This document shows, in pieces, positions 53,037 to 63,030 of a stretch of 64,000 nt of DNA. This stretch comes from Beroe forskalii (taxonomy: Eukaryota; Ctenophora; Nuda; Beroida; Beroidae), in assembly GCA_011033025.1 (NCBI GenBank), contig WFMF01000362.1:71537-135536 (forward strand), read 5' to 3'. The notes below the pieces were generated by a model that worked only from the letters and a program-made list of their open reading frames with translations, ran no database searches and was not told the origin of the DNA. The position numbers and the translations under genes were made by a program. Every line of letters begins with the position of its first letter. The first letter of the stretch is position 1.

Positions 53037-53381
53037 ATGAAAGTCAGTGACATCCAAAACGTCGCCAAACAAAATTGGTTTGTCGCATATTGTATTATGT
53101 ACAAGACGACTTTTGTCACTTACTTAACAACCTACTTGATAGATCTCGGCTCAAGGATGCTCATGCTCATGCTCACCCTCAGTGACGAAAATCAGTCAGT
53201 TCTAACGGTCGAAAATAAATCATCATTATCGTTATACAAATCAGCTATCAAAAGAATGTTACTCATGAATCAATATGGCGATGCTGACAATGAGGAATGG
53301 CCACAGTTTCTTTTACACAAAATCAACGGGTTGAGAAAATCAGCCCGAAATACACGATCTAAACAGCACATAAGCACATAG
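53037..53381 (+). CDS. Hypothetical 114-aa open frame
   Basis: ATG 53037 (MKVSDIQNVAKQNWF) to TAG. The C-terminal half is well mixed (SLYKSAIKRMLLMNQYGDAD, NEEWPQFLLHKINGLRKS) and looks more coding-like than its neighbours. It has no recognised domain, no splice support and no relative in the window. It could be a small gene, an exon, or a repeat-derived frame. Confidence 0.25.
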   Translation: MKVSDIQNVAKQNWFVAYCIMYKTTFVTYLTTYLIDLGSRMLMLMLTLSDENQSVLTVENKSSLSLYKSAIKRMLLMNQYGDADNEEWPQFLLHKINGLRKSARNTRSKQHIST

Positions 53382-53926
53382 TGAGGCATTCACAGCACAG
53401 CGCATATCTGCAGCTACTTATCTCACATTCATTACCATCTTAACTGCCAACGCGTGCGAACGTCATCAATTAAATTGATAAAAGTGTCGCGCTCAAACCT
53501 TAAATGTGCTAATATCACGTATGATACTTATCCAGATCATCAACATAAAGATCTCTAATTATAGTAACGAGTGTCATGGGGGTATGTTAGATTTGAGAAT
53601 GAATAGCGAGTTGAAATCATAACAAGTGATTTTGACATAATGTCACCATAATAAAGACGGTGAGCTTGACTTGAAGTTTTACTTTCTATATTTCTATTTG
53701 ATTGAGTGATTTAACGTTTATAATAAAGTGATTATAGTATATCCATATATTTTTTGAATGTAAAGTACAATATAATATCATATATTTAAAAGCCCTTAGT
53801 GGTGCCCTCACGAGGGTTTTTTTCAATCAATCAGAGATTGACTGACTGAGATGGACAAACAGACAAACGAACAAAATATGAACATTGAACACACTCACAA
53901 CCCGAGTCGTGGTTAACCGTTTTTAT
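53382..53926. other. No recognisable feature
   Basis: AT-rich spacer. CCCTCACGAGGGTTTTTTT near 53807 is a small stem followed by T's. Confidence 0.4.
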
Positions 53927-54020
53927 CCATAATTTTTCCCTCTCCAATTTCGTTTTTGTTTTACAAAAAGGCAAATGAGAGGGTTAGCAGAGATCGTGTA
54001 TTTTGAGAGGATCAGGTCGA
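53927..54020 (+). repeat. Dispersed hairpin repeat (copy 2)
   Basis: Inverted relative of 41733-41850: ATAATTTTTCCCTC, ACAAAAAGGCAAATGAGAGG and GCAGAGATCGTG are shared. Confidence 0.75.
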
Positions 54021-54083
54021 CAAAAATTAGGACGATGTGTAAACTACCTTTATCCGTCCTGTTAATTCTGAAAAGGGCCCGGA

Positions 54084-54165
54084 AAATTTGAGGGAGATAT
54101 GTCCACAAATTTTGAGGGAGATGTCCACAAATTTGAGGGAGATGTCCACATATTTGAGGGATATT
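54084..54165 (+). repeat. About 23-bp array, GAGGGAGATGTCCACAAATT
   Basis: Four units with small length differences. Confidence 0.8.
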
Positions 54166-54311
54166 TCGTAAACAATGGTACCATCAAGTGGAGTCGCGTA
54201 GCAACCGTAATTGCGCGCAGTTGCGCGCAATTCACTCCGCAAGATCAGGATGGATGTACATATCGACCAGTTTTGTGCGCGGCACTGCAGCTCAACATCA
54301 TGGCCCGTATG

Positions 54312-54565
54312 CAATGTAAGTAACTAGCTAGTAGTTACTAGGTAGTGACTAGGTAGTGACTCACTAGCTAGTGGTTACTAGGTAGTGACTAGGTAGTGAC
54401 TAGGTAGTGACTAGGTAGTGACTAGGTAGTGACTACTAGGTACTAGGTAGAAGCTCAATTCCAGCTAAATATACGGGTATTCAGTGTTCAAATTTATTGG
54501 ATTTAGTTCTACTTTTTTAATTCTATTTTTTAAGAATACTTTCAGGTTAAAATCATTTTTCCTTC
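54312..54565 (+). repeat. Dispersed repeat with 11-bp array (copy 2)
   Basis: About ten AGGTAGTGACT units (11 bp) are followed by the conserved tail shared with 8300-8433. The array is longer and more regular than in copy 1. Confidence 0.8.
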
Positions 54566-54598
54566 AATTCGAAAAATACAAATTAATTATTAAAAATT

Positions 54599-54880
54599 CA
54601 TAATTAATTCCAGCAGCGTCCAAAAATTACAGTTTTACCGTCAAAAAATTCTAGAAATAGGTACAAATCATTGGTAGAAAGCTCGTTTAAAAATAATTTT
54701 TTCTTCTTGACGAAAATTAGCAATTTAATATTCAAAAATTCATAATTAATTCTAGCAGCGTCCAAAATTACAGTTTTACCGTCAAAAAATTCTAAAAATA
54801 GGTACAAATCATTGGTAGAAAGCTCGTTTAAAAATAATTTATTCTTCTTGACGAAAATTAGCAATTTAATATTCAAAAAT
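54599..54880. repeat. 142-bp tandem duplication
   Basis: 54599-54740 and 54741-54880 are nearly identical (CAGCAGCGTCCAAAAATTAC, AATAGGTACAAATCATTGG, CTTGACGAAAATTAGC). The few differences suggest a fairly recent event. Confidence 0.9.
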
Positions 54881-54881
54881 T

Positions 54882-55062
54882 ACGAGTGTGTTGAAGTTCA
54901 AATACACAGAGTGCTCAAGCTCTAGGAGCGAGCAAAATACAAATTGAAACACATCGATCTAAGTCTTTACTAATAGTTTCATGGGTATAAATACCCAATC
55001 GTCAGAAGACAAAGTTCAACAATGACAATGACGAAATAATCCAGATCTGCTCCTTTATAAAT
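54882..55062 (-). repeat. Pseudo-LTR of a Penelope-like element (3' side)
   Basis: Same family as 47332-47515. It lies about 265 bp beyond the C-terminus of the GIY-YIG ORF at 55327 and thus at the element's 3' side. It ends near CTCCTTTATAAA, as does its partner. Confidence 0.75.
54963..55010 (-). ncRNA. Type I hammerhead ribozyme (PLE-associated), copy B
   Basis: Minus strand: GUCUU, CUGACGA, stem II UGGGUA-UUUA-UACCCA, GAAA, stem III with CUAUUAG, GUA cleavage triplet, AAGAC. Compared with copy A the stem III/loop is CUAUUAG rather than CUUAAAG and the stem II loop differs, while the core and stem pairing are kept. Conservation of the fold under sequence change supports function, at least until recently. 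Confidence 0.82.
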
Positions 55063-55326
55063 AAATACACCTGAAAATCTGCATTAATGAATTAAATTAC
55101 GGATATGAACGAAAATGTATGAAAATTATGCGAAAATTTATACAATAATTACAAAATTATGAATTTATTTTCACGAAATTAAGTTAAAGTGAGACATTGT
55201 CGGCTCATAAAACCGAGACTATATTTCACTAAAACTTAAATCGTAAAACGTAAAATTCATAAATTTAGTAAAATTGAAAATTATAAAATTGAAAAATTAT
55301 AAAATTGAAAAATTATAACGCTCGTT
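55063..55326. other. 3' non-coding part of the Penelope-like element
   Basis: AT-rich stretch with ATTGAAAAATTATAAA repeats between the pseudo-LTR and the ORF end. Confidence 0.5.
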
Positions 55327-56028
55327 CTAATAAAAATTTCCGTTTATGTCTACATTTTGAGATGAATTCAGCTTGTTTAAAAGATTGTGAGTGTCCTTTA
55401 ATTTTATGATTTGGAGTTTCTCGCTCAGGCAGAGGTCACAGTTAAACCTTCCGTTCTGATAAGGTCTAGCAAACTGCAAGATTTCCCATTTCAGCTGAGG
55501 GGTACGTCCATGATCCTTCATCTCCCAGAATTTCTTGGAGAGTTCAGTGTCCTGTTCGTGCTCCCTGTACTTCATTGAGTTCTTGTGCTTGGAGATCCTC
55601 TTCTTCACTTCCGGCTCTGATATGCCAATGTAGGAGAATGACTCAGTTGTATCAGATATGGTAGCTTGGTATACAACTGCTTTAGCACGACACTGGCCAT
55701 CCAAGGGACACTGCTCTTTGTTCCTGCAGTTGCAGGGCAGTGTCTGATTCTCCTCTGTTCTGTCTAGAGTCTTTCTGTTGTGAGACTTGATCATGCTTCC
55801 TATATTAGGGGTACAGGAATATGAGAGTTTTACGTTGTTCCTGTTCAGAATGTGAAACTTGTGTCGAGGGGAAAGTGCTTTTCCAATAGTTTGAAAAATT
55901 CCTTCCCGATCTTTGTGGTAACACTCACTAAACGGTGGGTTGAACCAAATGATTGCTCGACGACGTCCCTGTCTTTTAGGTTGGGGATGAGGTGCTCTGT
56001 TTCCAGTGAAAATGCTCGTTATGACCAC
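55327..56028 (-). pseudogene. Penelope-like element, C-terminal part with GIY-YIG endonuclease
   Basis: 233 codons without a stop. They begin in RRRAIIWFNPPFSECY and FHILNRNNVKLSYSCTPNIG, the conserved region after the RT. LPCNCRNKEQCPLDGQC (Cys cluster) and the GIY-YIG domain follow: SFSYIGISEPEVKKRISKHK, TELSKKFWEMKDHG, PQLKWEIL and FNCDLCLSEKLQIIKL. The CxxC...His/Cys pattern and the YIG...R...H order fit EN-positive Penelope-like elements. The frame is intact here but truncated at its N-terminal side, where a poor-quality patch begins. It is probably the same family as 46250-47276. Confidence 0.88.
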
Positions 56029-56039
56029 TTTTCTTGAGT

Positions 56040-56225
56040 GCCTCTTTTTGTTTTTAAACGAAAACCCCCTTTAAAAGGGCCTTTTTGGAAAATTTTTTAA
56101 ACCCAACAAAATTAAAAGGGGAAATTAAAAAACCGGGGGTAATTTGCCCCAAATAATTAAATTTTATATTTTAAAACCCCTTTAAAAAATTTTTAAACAC
56201 CTTTTCGTTTTTTCAACAAAAATAA
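56040..56225. other. Homopolymer-rich low-quality patch
   Basis: Runs of three to seven identical bases nearly throughout, as at 15440-15860. It starts exactly where the PLE ORF ends, so the ORF truncation may be an assembly artefact. Confidence 0.55.
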
Positions 56226-56380
56226 AAAAAACCAGTCAGCAGTTAGTGGACTATTACCTACTGCTAATTACACTGTGATGAGTTGGCAGTATTTTTTGCA
56301 AAGCCATTTCTCTAGACTGGCCTTTTCACCTTTTTTACGTTTTTTAGATAGCATAATCAATGTGATAGATAAGTCCAGTT

Positions 56381-56697
56381 CTATGGTGAGAAGTACGTAA
56401 GATACAGGGTCACAAGTACGGACCATTTGAAAAGTACGGTACCCGTACCAATACGATTGAACAAAATTTTTTTTGGAAATAAAAGTTAATTGTGGAGATT
56501 CGATCAATATTGTTACACACATTTGCACGTGAATCACACCCTAAAACGTTTCTGCAGAGTTCTAGAATTTGTCTCATATATTCTTTTGTGCCAATATAAT
56601 TCATGAATTTCCCTATGCGTACTTTTCACCAGGATTTAAAAGTACGTACTAGTACGGTTCATTTAAAAGTACGTACCGTAGGTACTTCTCATCTTAG
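56381..56697. mobile_element. 317-bp MITE with 8-bp target duplication
   Basis: The inverted ends are CTATGGTGAGAAGTAC / GTACTTCTCATCTTAG (two mismatches). The flanking duplication is GTCCAGTT at 56373-56380 and 56698-56705. Inside, AAGTACG/CGTACTT and AGTACGTAC words recur. An 8-bp duplication suggests the hAT group. Confidence 0.78.
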
Positions 56698-56705
56698 GTC
56701 CAGTT

Positions 56706-57180
56706 GCTTTATATCATGTCAGCCCATGAAACTGCAATGATTGATGGAGTGAGAGGTTCCCAAATTCTAAAAGATTCAGCTATAATATGTCACTATGTCA
56801 GTTGCACATGTTCACGTTAGCAACTTTATTCGGAAACAATTTTTGCTGAAATTCCATGTTCCTGAGCCCGGAGGCGATGTTTTATAAAGCCATTTTAACT
56901 CCAAAAACTGGCGTTTTGAAGAAGCTGAAAACTTGAAACTGGTCATAAATGAAAATTCTGAGTGCATATTCATTTTATTAGTCGGATCAATCATCAAACT
57001 GTACTGGCATGCAACGTTTCAAGAGTCAACTGGTTAAAAAAAGTCCCGAGGACGATATTGTCGATGGATTTCTACCTTCCCTAGCGCGCAACACTCGGAA
57101 ATTTTGATGGTCGTGCTGCATAAAAGTTAGTGGTAAAATCCTACTAACGATATTGACACCCTAGTCAGAATTTAAAAAAT
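56706..57180. other. No gene; short dispersed repeat
   Basis: 57060-57110 resembles 12575-12625 (GATGGATTTC...CGCAACACTCGGA), so it is repeat-derived. Confidence 0.4.
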
Positions 57181-57241
57181 TGTCCGACATACATGAACAT
57201 GGGGAGATCTGTGCATTCAACTGTATGTTTATTTGGTTCAG

Positions 57242-57384
57242 GCGGACTTTCTGCAGTGGTATCAAATATCTACTTCTACGAACGGAAACTGACGACGATT
57301 ATCATACATGATTTTCGAAAGACTTTTAAAAAAACTCTCTCGTATCGGTTTCACGGTTCAACTTCTACCACTACCCCTTACTAA
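57242..57384 (+). CDS. Candidate exon
   Basis: After the acceptor TGTTTATTTGGTTCAG the frame is open for 46 codons: GLSAVVSNIYFYERKLTTII, HDFRKTFKKTLSYRFHG, then TAA. No clear donor was found before the stop, so it would be a terminal exon. Its relation to the exons at 57583 is unclear. Confidence 0.3.
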
Positions 57385-57582
57385 GGAAGTTCAGGATTAA
57401 AGTTTGTTGAGCAATAAGAATGTAGAATACTGTGACAGATGTCCATAATACACGACGAGTTAATAAAACTAACAGCTCCATTGCCGAATGCTTGTCGTCA
57501 TCCACTTGCCCTTTAGATCCGTGATAATGAGATCAGCAGTAACCACCTGTTACATTTTGGTATTTCGTATCAACATGTCCAG

Positions 57583-57907
57583 GGGGGGGGATAAAGTTCC
57601 ACGGTTCCACCTCATCCAGGTGGGACACATGATTGTTGTGAGTGGTGACTCTGAACCCTCTCAGATGATGAGCACCAGAACACAGCAATGCGGTAATTGA
57701 ACTCGTTGTTATTCTATGCTGTAATTCCAATTATTACTAGGAACAAGAAAACAGTTTTTGCTAGAAGTAGAAACAATACCATTGTTAAGTTATATAATAG
57801 AGGCGGGCCATTGCGGTCATTTAGCCTATTTCAGCTCCTTACAATGATATTTCTGATGGTTGTTAACCTATAGTATTGTTTGTTCTGCAGCTCTGAGCTC
57901 AGTATGA
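57583..57907 (+). CDS. 3' end of an unrecognised spliced gene (two exons)
   Basis: Exon 57583-57692 follows CATGTCCAG and reads DKVPRFHLIQVGHMIVVSGD, SEPSQMMSTRTQQC. It ends TGCG-GTAATT with one base over. Terminal exon 57891-57907 follows TTGTTCTGCAG and completes the codon in phase to give ALSSV and TGA. The phase agreement favours a real gene end. The first exon begins with a run of eight G, so its exact start and phase are uncertain. The VPRFHLIQVGHMIVVSGD string resembles a beta-propeller blade, but this is only an impression. Confidence 0.4.
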
Positions 57908-58005
57908 TTTCACCAATTCAGATCAATTTAGTTTGAATGTGGGACAATAAATTTGCAGATTAGGACCCAATTCAGCTGCTTTAGGTAATGATTCTAACTC
58001 TTTCA

Positions 58006-58627
58006 CATGGGTGGAGCAGGAGCCGGGGACAGGGGGTTTTTTCCCCGGCTTTATTCATGGAGCCGGGGAAAAGTATCCTTTTTCCCCGGCTCAAATTTGA
58101 CGAAATTTCCAACCTTCTTATATAAAATCGCAAATCGTGTCCAGCTTTGAGCCTTACTTTTCAAGTTACACTTTCTGGCCAATCTATAATTGTGCAAAAT
58201 TCGCTTTTGTTATTTCAAGGCTACTTTACCTTGACCAAATAAGATTATGACCATCATTAACCGATACAAACTAGACTCAGTGTGGTTACTGTAAGTGTAC
58301 ACGACTTTTTCATTTGATAGGCCGTTTTACCAATCGGTAATTCCATGCAATAACACAATATTATGATGTAACTTCCATATGCCTATCATTTTTGATACGC
58401 TGCAACATGAGAACATGTAGATATTGGTCCGACCTGATTGGTTTAGGAAAACAAACAACCTTGGGACTGGGAGTGGGAAGCTAATGTTTCATACAATTAC
58501 GTTACTGTTCGTCTTTTGGGATCAAAAATGTTGTTCGACTGCTATAATTAAATTACCATAATTCAATTAGCGTTAATTTTCGAGGGAAAAATTCCCCGGC
58601 TCAAAAATCAACATTGCTCCACCGTTG
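58006..58627. mobile_element. 622-bp hAT-like MITE with GAGCCGGGGA motifs
   Basis: The ends are CATGGGTGGAGCA / TGCTCCACCGTTG (inverted, three mismatches). The flanking 8-bp duplication is CTCTTTCA at 57998-58005 and 58628-58635. GAGCCGGGGA or its inverse occurs four times near the left end and once near the right. Non-coding. Confidence 0.78.
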
Positions 58628-58635
58628 CTCTTTCA

Positions 58636-58964
58636 TTTAACTCGTTGTATTTTTTGGAGTCCGACGGTGAATCTATAATCTCCTATTCTATAATATTTAA
58701 GTAAGAGAATAGAAACCGTGCACAGAAGCATCAAATCACTTGCAATTGATTCACTTCAAGAAAGATTCCCAGAAAAACGCGTTTTTGCGTACTCCAAAGT
58801 CAATACCTAGTTATGTATGCGAATTGTCCCTCGCAATTCACCGTGTCCATTATAAGCTACTAGTCGGTTCCCGTCCTACGGACGGCGAATGATGGCAGCC
58901 GCATGAGCTAACGGCCACATGTCCCTTTGACAGTGATTTGACCGAGCGAGTTTGGAGGGGAAAT
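58636..58964. other. No recognisable feature
   Basis: Spacer. GTCCTACGGAC near 58871 is a short palindrome. Confidence 0.4.
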
Positions 58965-59560
58965 TCGAAACTTTAATTTCTGCGAAAAAAAAGCTTCCCA
59001 CGCCCCCAACGGTAACCCAATATTGCCGACAATATTCTCAAACCTTTACTTATCATAAGCAACTCCACAGCGAAAGAATTTTTTGAAAAATTCGAAAATC
59101 TATTTTTTCGAAAAAAAGGGCGTGGCCTCCCACGACCCTTAGGGTGACCCAATAATTCGACAAAATTCTCAAAACTTTATTCATCATAAGCAACTTGATG
59201 GCGAAGAAATTTGAAAAATTCGAAAGTTTAATTTTTGCGAAAAAAAGGGCGTGGCCTCCCACGCCCCTCAGAGTGACCCAATAATTCGGACAAAATTCTC
59301 AAAATTCTTATTCATCATAAGCAACTCAATGGCGAAGGAATTTTGAAAAAATTCGAAAGTTTAATTTTTGCGAAAAAAGGCGTGGCCCCCCACGCACCTC
59401 AGGGTGACCTAATTCGGACAAAATTCTCAAAATTTTTATTCATCATAAGCAACTCGATGGCGAAAGAATTTTGGAAAAATTCGAAACTTTAATTTTTGCG
59501 AAAAAAGGGCGTGGCCCACCACCCCTCAGGGTGGCCGAAAAAATCTCGTATTATTTTTCT
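58965..59560. repeat. Tandem repeat, about 120-135 bp, five units
   Basis: Each unit has AAAAAAGGGCGTGGCCTCCC, ACGCCCCTCAGGGTGACCCA, TTCGGACAAAATTCTCAAAA and ATTCATCATAAGCAACTCGA. The outer units are the most diverged. Confidence 0.85.
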
Positions 59561-60272
59561 GATTCATTATAAAGTTTTTGCAACACGATGAAAAAAGAAT
59601 TTTGTTGCCTACTTGAAAACGAATCGCCATAAATAAATAAATAAATATATATATATTAACAACACGCATTATATATAGTAAGATGCTGAGAAGAAAAGCC
59701 TTTCACTGAAAGCCATCCATCGACATATAGTAGTCTCACGACAAGTTTTGACCGATTTAAAGGGTAGTACTATATGCGTAGAGTCGTGTTCTACTCGCGC
59801 TTTATATCATGTGTTTGTTATGACACACCAATTTAAATACACATCTACGCGACCTTTGCTTTTGCGTTACAAAAATGTGCATATCTCCGAGGTTTTTTGA
59901 GCAAACTTGATGAAACTTTCAGGATATTTAAGGCTTCATAAAAGCAACATCTCAGTGAAGTTTAGATTCATTTTTGAGCTCCAGAAGCGGAGTTATGACC
60001 GAAAAGCCAGTTGTTAAGCGGTAACTTTAAAACAAAACACCGGTTTATCTGTCATATCTCAATTTCTGAGGTCAGAAATGTTAGCTACCCAGGAATGTAT
60101 TGGTCATATCTTGCCCGTAATATCCTGTAAGTTTGATCAAAATTGCTCAAAAACGGCTGAGTTATGCGCTTTTTTGTTTTGTGTTAACAAGCATTTTCTA
60201 TTATTACCAAATAAGGTAATGTGTGCTTGTTGTGTACAGGGTGTGTCTTTTGTACACCGTTCGACTACTATA
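59561..60272. other. No gene; repeat-derived stretch
   Basis: The recurring phrases AGTTATGACCGAAA and GAGTTATGCGC are typical of decayed tandem modules. AAAGGGTAGTACTATATGCG near 59760 echoes 32974. Confidence 0.4.
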
Positions 60273-60458
60273 GTACTTTAGAGGCTCAGACTCACCGCAG
60301 AAATATGATTTAGAGCACTCGGCTCAGCTTCGCTTCGCCTCGCACTCTAAATTATTTAAATGTCTCCAGCTACGCTGTCGACATTTAAATATTATATAGA
60401 GCCCTGCTCTCGCAGGGCTCTATATTGTCTGCGTGTCCGTCTTACGCCTCTAAAGTAC
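60273..60458. mobile_element. 186-bp multi-stem-loop element
   Basis: 13-bp inverted ends GTACTTTAGAGGC / GCCTCTAAAGTAC enclose three consecutive stem-loops: TTTAGAGC...GCTCTAAA (approximate), AATTATTTAAATGTC...GACATTTAAAT, and ATAGAGCCCTGC-TCTC-GCAGGGCTCTAT. It has the same architecture as 42863 and 47706 but different sequence. Confidence 0.7.
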
Positions 60459-61691
60459 ATAAAGATGCCTTAGAACGTTCTGGGTAACATTGAACTTGAG
60501 ATCTTCTACGATTTCAGGGTGAAAACTTTCCAATTATCTGAGTTTCTAATATATAGGTAGTACCTAAGTTTCTAACATATGAGAAGCGCAAAATATTGGA
60601 AACATGGGAGTTAAAAGTTAGCTCTGGGGGTACTATCCTGAATATTCTCAGTAATTCCGAATATAATGTCTAGATTTCTGGCATATTATGCTGTCTTCAT
60701 TCCATATATACTGCTTCTCAATAATGCTACAATGCTGTGTGATAAACAGAGGAGTGCAAATCAGGGTTTGCACTTCACATTGGTTCTTCAGCAGGCTTCC
60801 TGATATTCGAATTATGGTGCCATGAGGTAGGAATTATTGATTAGAGCCACTGCTTTGTTTTGTTGGATGTCAATGTTGGATCATGTAATTTACTGGACAG
60901 CGTATGGCTATGACAGCGTAAGTATCTCGTTATCAGCCGTATCTTGTAATATAGAGAGTTCCTGTCACAGCTTGTGCGACAAGTAACTTTGTTGGATAGT
61001 CAGCTATAAGAAGTGTTATGGCAGCTGTCGATTAAATTTTGTCTTGAGATACGCATCACACAATCGCTGCGATAGCAAGCAAATCTTGCTGCTCTCGTGA
61101 CTACTTAATGTACTAGCTCTGCCCATTTCAAAGACTTTGCAAAGAACTGTATTTATAAATGGTCTGATTATGATTACCTATAACTGTATCCTCATCATTC
61201 TTGTGTATGATAAGGCCCCACTGATTCGCATTGTGATGGTCACTGGTCATCACAATGTCAAGATTCGGCATTCGAAGTGGGCGTTCAGTGTATTGCTTCA
61301 ATATGATATACTGGTATATGGTAGACGATAGTGTTCAATGCAATTGTGTTACCGTGTGTGTATGCCGTATAATTTGATCGCAAGTGTGAACTGTTAATGC
61401 TTATTGCTTCTAACGATTTGGATCTTTAGCCCATAATTTCCATCATAGTGTATTAATGTATTACTAACCTCAATCCTGCAACTGCCAAGTATTTCATAAT
61501 TTTCAACTTAATCGATTAATTTATTTTTGGGAAAAAGTACCTTTTATAGTAAAACTATTTTCATGACAGTTCCTCATCTGGCCTGAGAGCTAACATAAAC
61601 AACACGTCCCTATTCTCTGTAAACCGTTATGAAGGAGTTTCTGAGTGTCCTGCATAGGGAGGTTCAGAAAACAATTTTTCGTCAAATAATA
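60459..61691. other. No recognisable gene
   Basis: AT-rich DNA with short frames only. Confidence 0.4.
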
Positions 61692-61712
61692 AGGTAGGTA
61701 GGTAGGTAGGTA
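61692..61712 (+). repeat. (GGTA)n microsatellite, about five units
   Basis: GGTAGGTAGGTAGGTAGGTA. Confidence 0.95.
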
Positions 61713-63030
61713 AAATGCGCTTCCGCGGAGGCGCTGTGCCATACGACATGGCCCCTCATAGTCTGAGAGGCAACGGTCGCGGTTTGGCTGATAATATGTT
61801 GGCATAACTAATAATCTATATAGTAGAGGACAGATATCTATACAGAGTATTGTTCGCTTATCTATATTCTCCAATTGGGTAATAGACCCCAATGGCCCCA
61901 GCTCAAGCAGTTATCTGTCTGTTCAACTTGAGCCGAATACATACAGTTTGCTTCTTTTTTTGAGGCGATGAAGCAACAAATCTTCTCCTCCCATTCTTCT
62001 TTATTTCTAGGACAAGTAATGGGAAAGAATGTCCTGTGTCATGTTCCTCATTATTGGGCGAACAGAGTGAATAACCCTTTTTTGGTTTGTTTCTATTTCT
62101 TGGTATGTTTTTTGTATATTCCTGCAGGTAAAGCTCCTGTCCTTAACGTCCTTTCTGCAATCGAAAAGTGTGTTTTGTTCAGGCTCAAGAATGAGGCAGT
62201 TTACTATGTTATTACTAAAGTGTCTCTGAGCAGTGTTCTCTGGTCGACTATCATTAGCATCCACGTGCTTAGATTTTTTTTGCCTACTTTTCACATAACT
62301 TTGATGGTTTAACAATTTAGTTATTTCTTGTTTCATTTTCGTTTTATCCATTGTTTACCTAATAAAGGATGGATTTTCTGTCAGTACTTCCATATTTTAT
62401 AGCTGATGTTTAGTATATAATACTGTATTATGAGTTACCTTGCTTTTCTCTGTTAATTTATGATTTGTGCAGTTCACAGATTACCTTGACGGTAGGGTGT
62501 AGTTGCATTAGATTCATGAATTCTTGTCATAGTTATCCATGGTGTTACTACTGCATGTGATGAGGTATCCACTATCAAAGTCCTTTTTCATATCTTTTTG
62601 GCGTGTATGAAAAGCTTTTTGTGTTTCATTGATGTACTCTCAAGTAGGTTTCATCGCAACATTTATGTCTGATATCTATCAGAATGGCTTTTTGGTTGAC
62701 TTTAATGCTGGGACAGCTTAAAATTGTGTGGTTTTTCTATAAGTGATGGCGTGTTATTCGTTTCTAAAAACTGCATTTTCATTATCCACTGGATACAAGG
62801 GAATAATTAGTCTAAAACTCTCCAGTTTAACGAAGTTGGTGTGCAATGATTTTTGTTATATCAATAAAGTTTGTGGTCTTTTCCATTGACAAAGTGGTTA
62901 TAGTATTCATGTTGATTAGGTAAATTGGTTTTATTAAGTTACCACGTAAATTTCATGGTGTAACAGTGTTGCATTCAGTACATATTGTTCATGTGCCCAC
63001 TGGAAACAGCTGTGTTTGGAGCAAACGGCT
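61713..63030. other. No gene called; possible decayed minus-strand ORF
   Basis: A minus-strand frame 62007-62351 (MDKTKMKQEITKLLNHQSY) and interrupted open stretches to about 62900 (for example KMQFLETNNTPSLIEKPHNF) look like a decayed coding region, perhaps a transposon ORF. No motif could be assigned. Confidence 0.25.
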
